Positions 52,574 to 54,296 of a stretch of DNA of 54,296 nucleotides are shown piece after piece (position 1 is the first letter of the stretch; each line of letters opens with the position of its first letter). The stretch spans positions 1-54,296 of the forward strand of contig JBMYLY010000004.1 of the NCBI GenBank assembly GCA_049596815.1. Direction: 5' to 3'. The stretch comes from UBA724 sp049596815 (GTDB lineage: Bacteria; Bacteroidota; Bacteroidia; Flavobacteriales; Flavobacteriaceae). A model generated the notes under the pieces. That model did not search any database, was not told the origin of the DNA, and was given only the letters and a program-made list of their open reading frames with translations. The position numbers were made by a program, and so were the translations under genes.

Positions 52574-53119
52574 ATGGTACCTAGAGTTAAACAAGAATAC
52601 AAAGACAGAGTGATTCAGGCGATGACTGAAGAATTCAGCTATGCCAACGTGATGCAAGTGCCAAAACTTCAAAAGATTGTTATCAGTAGAGGAGTAGGTG
52701 CCGCTGTGGCTGACAAAAAATTGGTAGAGCATGCCGTAGATGAGCTTACTCAGATTTCGGGTCAGCTTGCTGTAGCTACTTTGTCAAAGAAAGACGTATC
52801 GAACTTCAAACTTCGAAAAGGAATGCCCATCGGCGCACGTGTAACACTGCGTGGCGATAAGATGTACGAATTTTTCGATCGTTTGGTAACAGCTGCGCTT
52901 CCTCGTGTGCGTGACTTCCAAGGTGTAAAAGCCAGTGGATTCGACGGACGTGGTAACTATAACTTGGGTGTAACCGAACAAATTATTTTCCCTGAAATCG
53001 ACATCGATAAAGTGGCGAAAATCGCGGGTATGGACATCACTTTTGTGACTTCTGCCCAAACAGATAAAGAAGCAAAATCATTATTAGCTCATATGGGCTT
53101 GCCTTTTAAAAAGAATTAA
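52574..53119 (+). CDS. rplE: 50S ribosomal protein L5
   Basis: 181 residues: VPRVKQEYKDRVIQAM, VPKLQKIVISRGVGAA, and FRLRKGMPIG-like NFKLRKGMPIGARVTLRG. Binds 5S rRNA and contacts the P-site tRNA. rpsN follows after 2 bp. Confidence 0.98.
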   Translation: MVPRVKQEYKDRVIQAMTEEFSYANVMQVPKLQKIVISRGVGAAVADKKLVEHAVDELTQISGQLAVATLSKKDVSNFKLRKGMPIGARVTLRGDKMYEFFDRLVTAALPRVRDFQGVKASGFDGRGNYNLGVTEQIIFPEIDIDKVAKIAGMDITFVTSAQTDKEAKSLLAHMGLPFKKN

Positions 53120-53121
53120 GT

Positions 53122-53391
53122 ATGGCTAAAGAATCCATGAAGGCCCGAGAGGTCAAACGTGCAAAACTCGCTGCCAAGTATGCGGCCAAGCGTCAAGCGC
53201 TTAAAGAAGCCGGCGATTACGAGGCGTTGCAAAAATTACCAAAAAACGCATCTCCCGTGCGCATGCACAACCGCTGTAAGCTGACAGGTCGTCCCAAAGG
53301 ATACATGCGTCAGTTTGGAATATCTCGTGTGATGTTCCGTGAGATGGCAAACAAAGGTCTAATCCCGGGTGTACGTAAAGCCAGCTGGTAA
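53122..53391 (+). CDS. rpsN: 30S ribosomal protein S14 (zinc-independent form)
   Basis: 89 residues: MAKESMKAREVKRAKL and RCKLTGRPKGYMRQFGISR. Only one cysteine is present, so the CxxC zinc site of the short form is absent; this is the C- type. Confidence 0.98.
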   Translation: MAKESMKAREVKRAKLAAKYAAKRQALKEAGDYEALQKLPKNASPVRMHNRCKLTGRPKGYMRQFGISRVMFREMANKGLIPGVRKASW

Positions 53392-53404
53392 ACAAGAAAG
53401 TATT

Positions 53405-53803
53405 ATGAATACAGATCCTATTGCAGATTTTTTGACCCGCATCCGAAACGCGAACAGTGCGGGCCATCGTGTTGTAGATATTCCCGCTTCTAAGTTGAAG
53501 TTGGAAATCACCAAAATCTTATTTGATCAAGGTTATATTTTAAGCTATAAAACAGATGACAGTACTGCCCAAGGCAGCATCAAGATAGCCCTTAAGTATG
53601 ATCCCATCACCAAAGATCCAGTTATCAAAAAACTCCAAAGAGTGAGCACACCGGGTTTACGCCGCTATTCCGCATCGAGTGAAATTCCTCGTGTGTTGAA
53701 CGGCTTGGGCGTTGCCATCTTATCCACCTCTCATGGTGTGATGACTGGCAAACAAGCACAAAAAGAAAATGTAGGAGGCGAAGTGCTTTGCTACGTATAT
53801 TAA
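53405..53803 (+). CDS. rpsH: 30S ribosomal protein S8
   Basis: 132 residues from ATG at 53405; the frame opens at 53369, inside rpsN, and that extension is not S8-like. TDPIADFLTRIRNANSAGH opens the protein and GVAILSTSHGVMTGKQAQKE ends it. S8 binds the central 16S domain; in E. coli it also represses the spc operon. Confidence 0.98.
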   Translation: MNTDPIADFLTRIRNANSAGHRVVDIPASKLKLEITKILFDQGYILSYKTDDSTAQGSIKIALKYDPITKDPVIKKLQRVSTPGLRRYSASSEIPRVLNGLGVAILSTSHGVMTGKQAQKENVGGEVLCYVY

Positions 53804-53821
53804 TAAGGAAAGAAAGTAACA

Positions 53822-54296
53822 ATGTCAAGAGTAGGAAACAGTCCCATAGCAATCCCGGAAGGCGTCACCGTTGACGTCCAATCCGACGTGATTAGCGTGA
53901 AAGGAAAATTAGGCGAGTTACACCAAAGCTACGACACGGTCAGTTTCAAGCAAGAAGATGGCCAAATTTTGGTTACACGTCCTTCAGACGCCAAACCCCA
54001 TAAAGCCAAACACGGACTCTACAGAGCCTTGGTTTTTAACATGGTGCAAGGTGTTTCTGCCGGATTTACCAAAGAACTCGAGTTGGTAGGTGTGGGATAT
54101 CGTGCTGCCAATCAGGGACAGAAATTGGATTTGGCTTTAGGTTTTTCTCACAACGTGGTGTTTCAAATCCCTAGCGAAGTAAAAGTAGAAACCGTTTCTG
54201 AAAAAGGTAAAAACCCCATTATCAAGCTGACCTCTCACGACAAACAATTGTTGGGCGCGGTAGTCGCTAAGATTCGTTCTTTACGCAAGCCAGAAC
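53822..54296 (+). CDS. rplF: 50S ribosomal protein L6, 3' end outside window
   Basis: Partial: 158 codons from ATG at 53822 to the window end, without a stop. SRVGNSPIAIPEGVTVDV opens the protein, and ELVGVGYRAANQGQKLDLAL lies in the middle. About 20-25 residues should be missing compared with normal L6. Continues the spc-type order after rpsH. Confidence 0.97.
   Translation, partial: MSRVGNSPIAIPEGVTVDVQSDVISVKGKLGELHQSYDTVSFKQEDGQILVTRPSDAKPHKAKHGLYRALVFNMVQGVSAGFTKELELVGVGYRAANQGQKLDLALGFSHNVVFQIPSEVKVETVSEKGKNPIIKLTSHDKQLLGAVVAKIRSLRKPE

Overview
The window comes from a bacterium of the phylum Bacteroidota, class Flavobacteriia (probably Flavobacteriaceae or a close marine relative). The evidence is the divergent gldJ-murF / porU-porV block of gliding and type IX secretion (T9SS) genes, a SusC/SusD pair, a subtilase with a T9SS C-terminal sorting domain, promoters of the Bacteroidota form (TTG, about 19 nt, TAnnTTTG), and a str operon that runs straight into the S10 operon without tuf. 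Gene content is mostly core and vertically inherited. No complete phage, plasmid or IS element is visible.

Layout. 1-1605: terminator, tatA-like gene, O-methyltransferase and flavin reductase. 1645-2625: tRNA-Val(GAC) followed by an AT-rich block of about 0.9 kb bounded by an exact 28-bp copy of the tRNA 3' end. It looks like a very small integrated element or remnant without an integrase, carrying a PH-domain gene, gene scraps and a cluster of DnaA-box-like sites. 2626-10772: DUF2905, murF and gldJ on the minus strand; porU and porV on the plus strand. 10881-16208: pdhA, pdhC (two lipoyl domains), an SDR, a SprT-like metalloprotease and a DUF389 membrane protein. 16205-17700: an Mla-type ABC ATPase and permease. 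17701-18174: repeat-rich spacer with two 99-bp copies of a dispersed-type repeat. 18175-23187: a KAS III-like synthase, gcvP and a UbiA-like membrane protein. 23176-28753: purE/purK, adk, obgE, a TPR protein and mpl. 28780-29406: a HigB/HigA toxin-antitoxin pair with a palindromic operator. 29432-34112: radC, a degenerate polysaccharide-deacetylase-like protein, yjjG, rarA and rlmB. 34162-42237: subtilase, two tandem lipoproteins, susD and susC (an outer-membrane uptake locus without carbohydrate enzymes). 42454-43792: a secreted hypothetical protein, the C-terminal scrap of a sulfatase, and a spacer ending in the rpsL promoter. 43793-54296: rpsL-rpsG-fusA-rpsJ-rplC-rplD-rplW-rplB-rpsS-rplV-rpsC-rplP-rpmC-rpsQ-rplN-rplX-rplE-rpsN-rpsH-rplF, the last cut by the window end.

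How it works together: GldJ, PorU and PorV are parts of the gliding/T9SS machinery, and the subtilase at 34162-36075 is a likely T9SS client. MurF and Mpl serve peptidoglycan synthesis and recycling. PdhA/PdhC form part of pyruvate dehydrogenase. PurK/PurE act in sequence in purine synthesis. The last 10.5 kb is one long translation operon. All four convergent pairs of ordinary protein genes overlap at their 3' ends, three of them by a shared CTAA/TTAG tetranucleotide. Several genes have the -7 promoter element only 4-5 nt before ATG, suggesting leaderless mRNAs. All assignments were made by reading sequence and translations without database searches.
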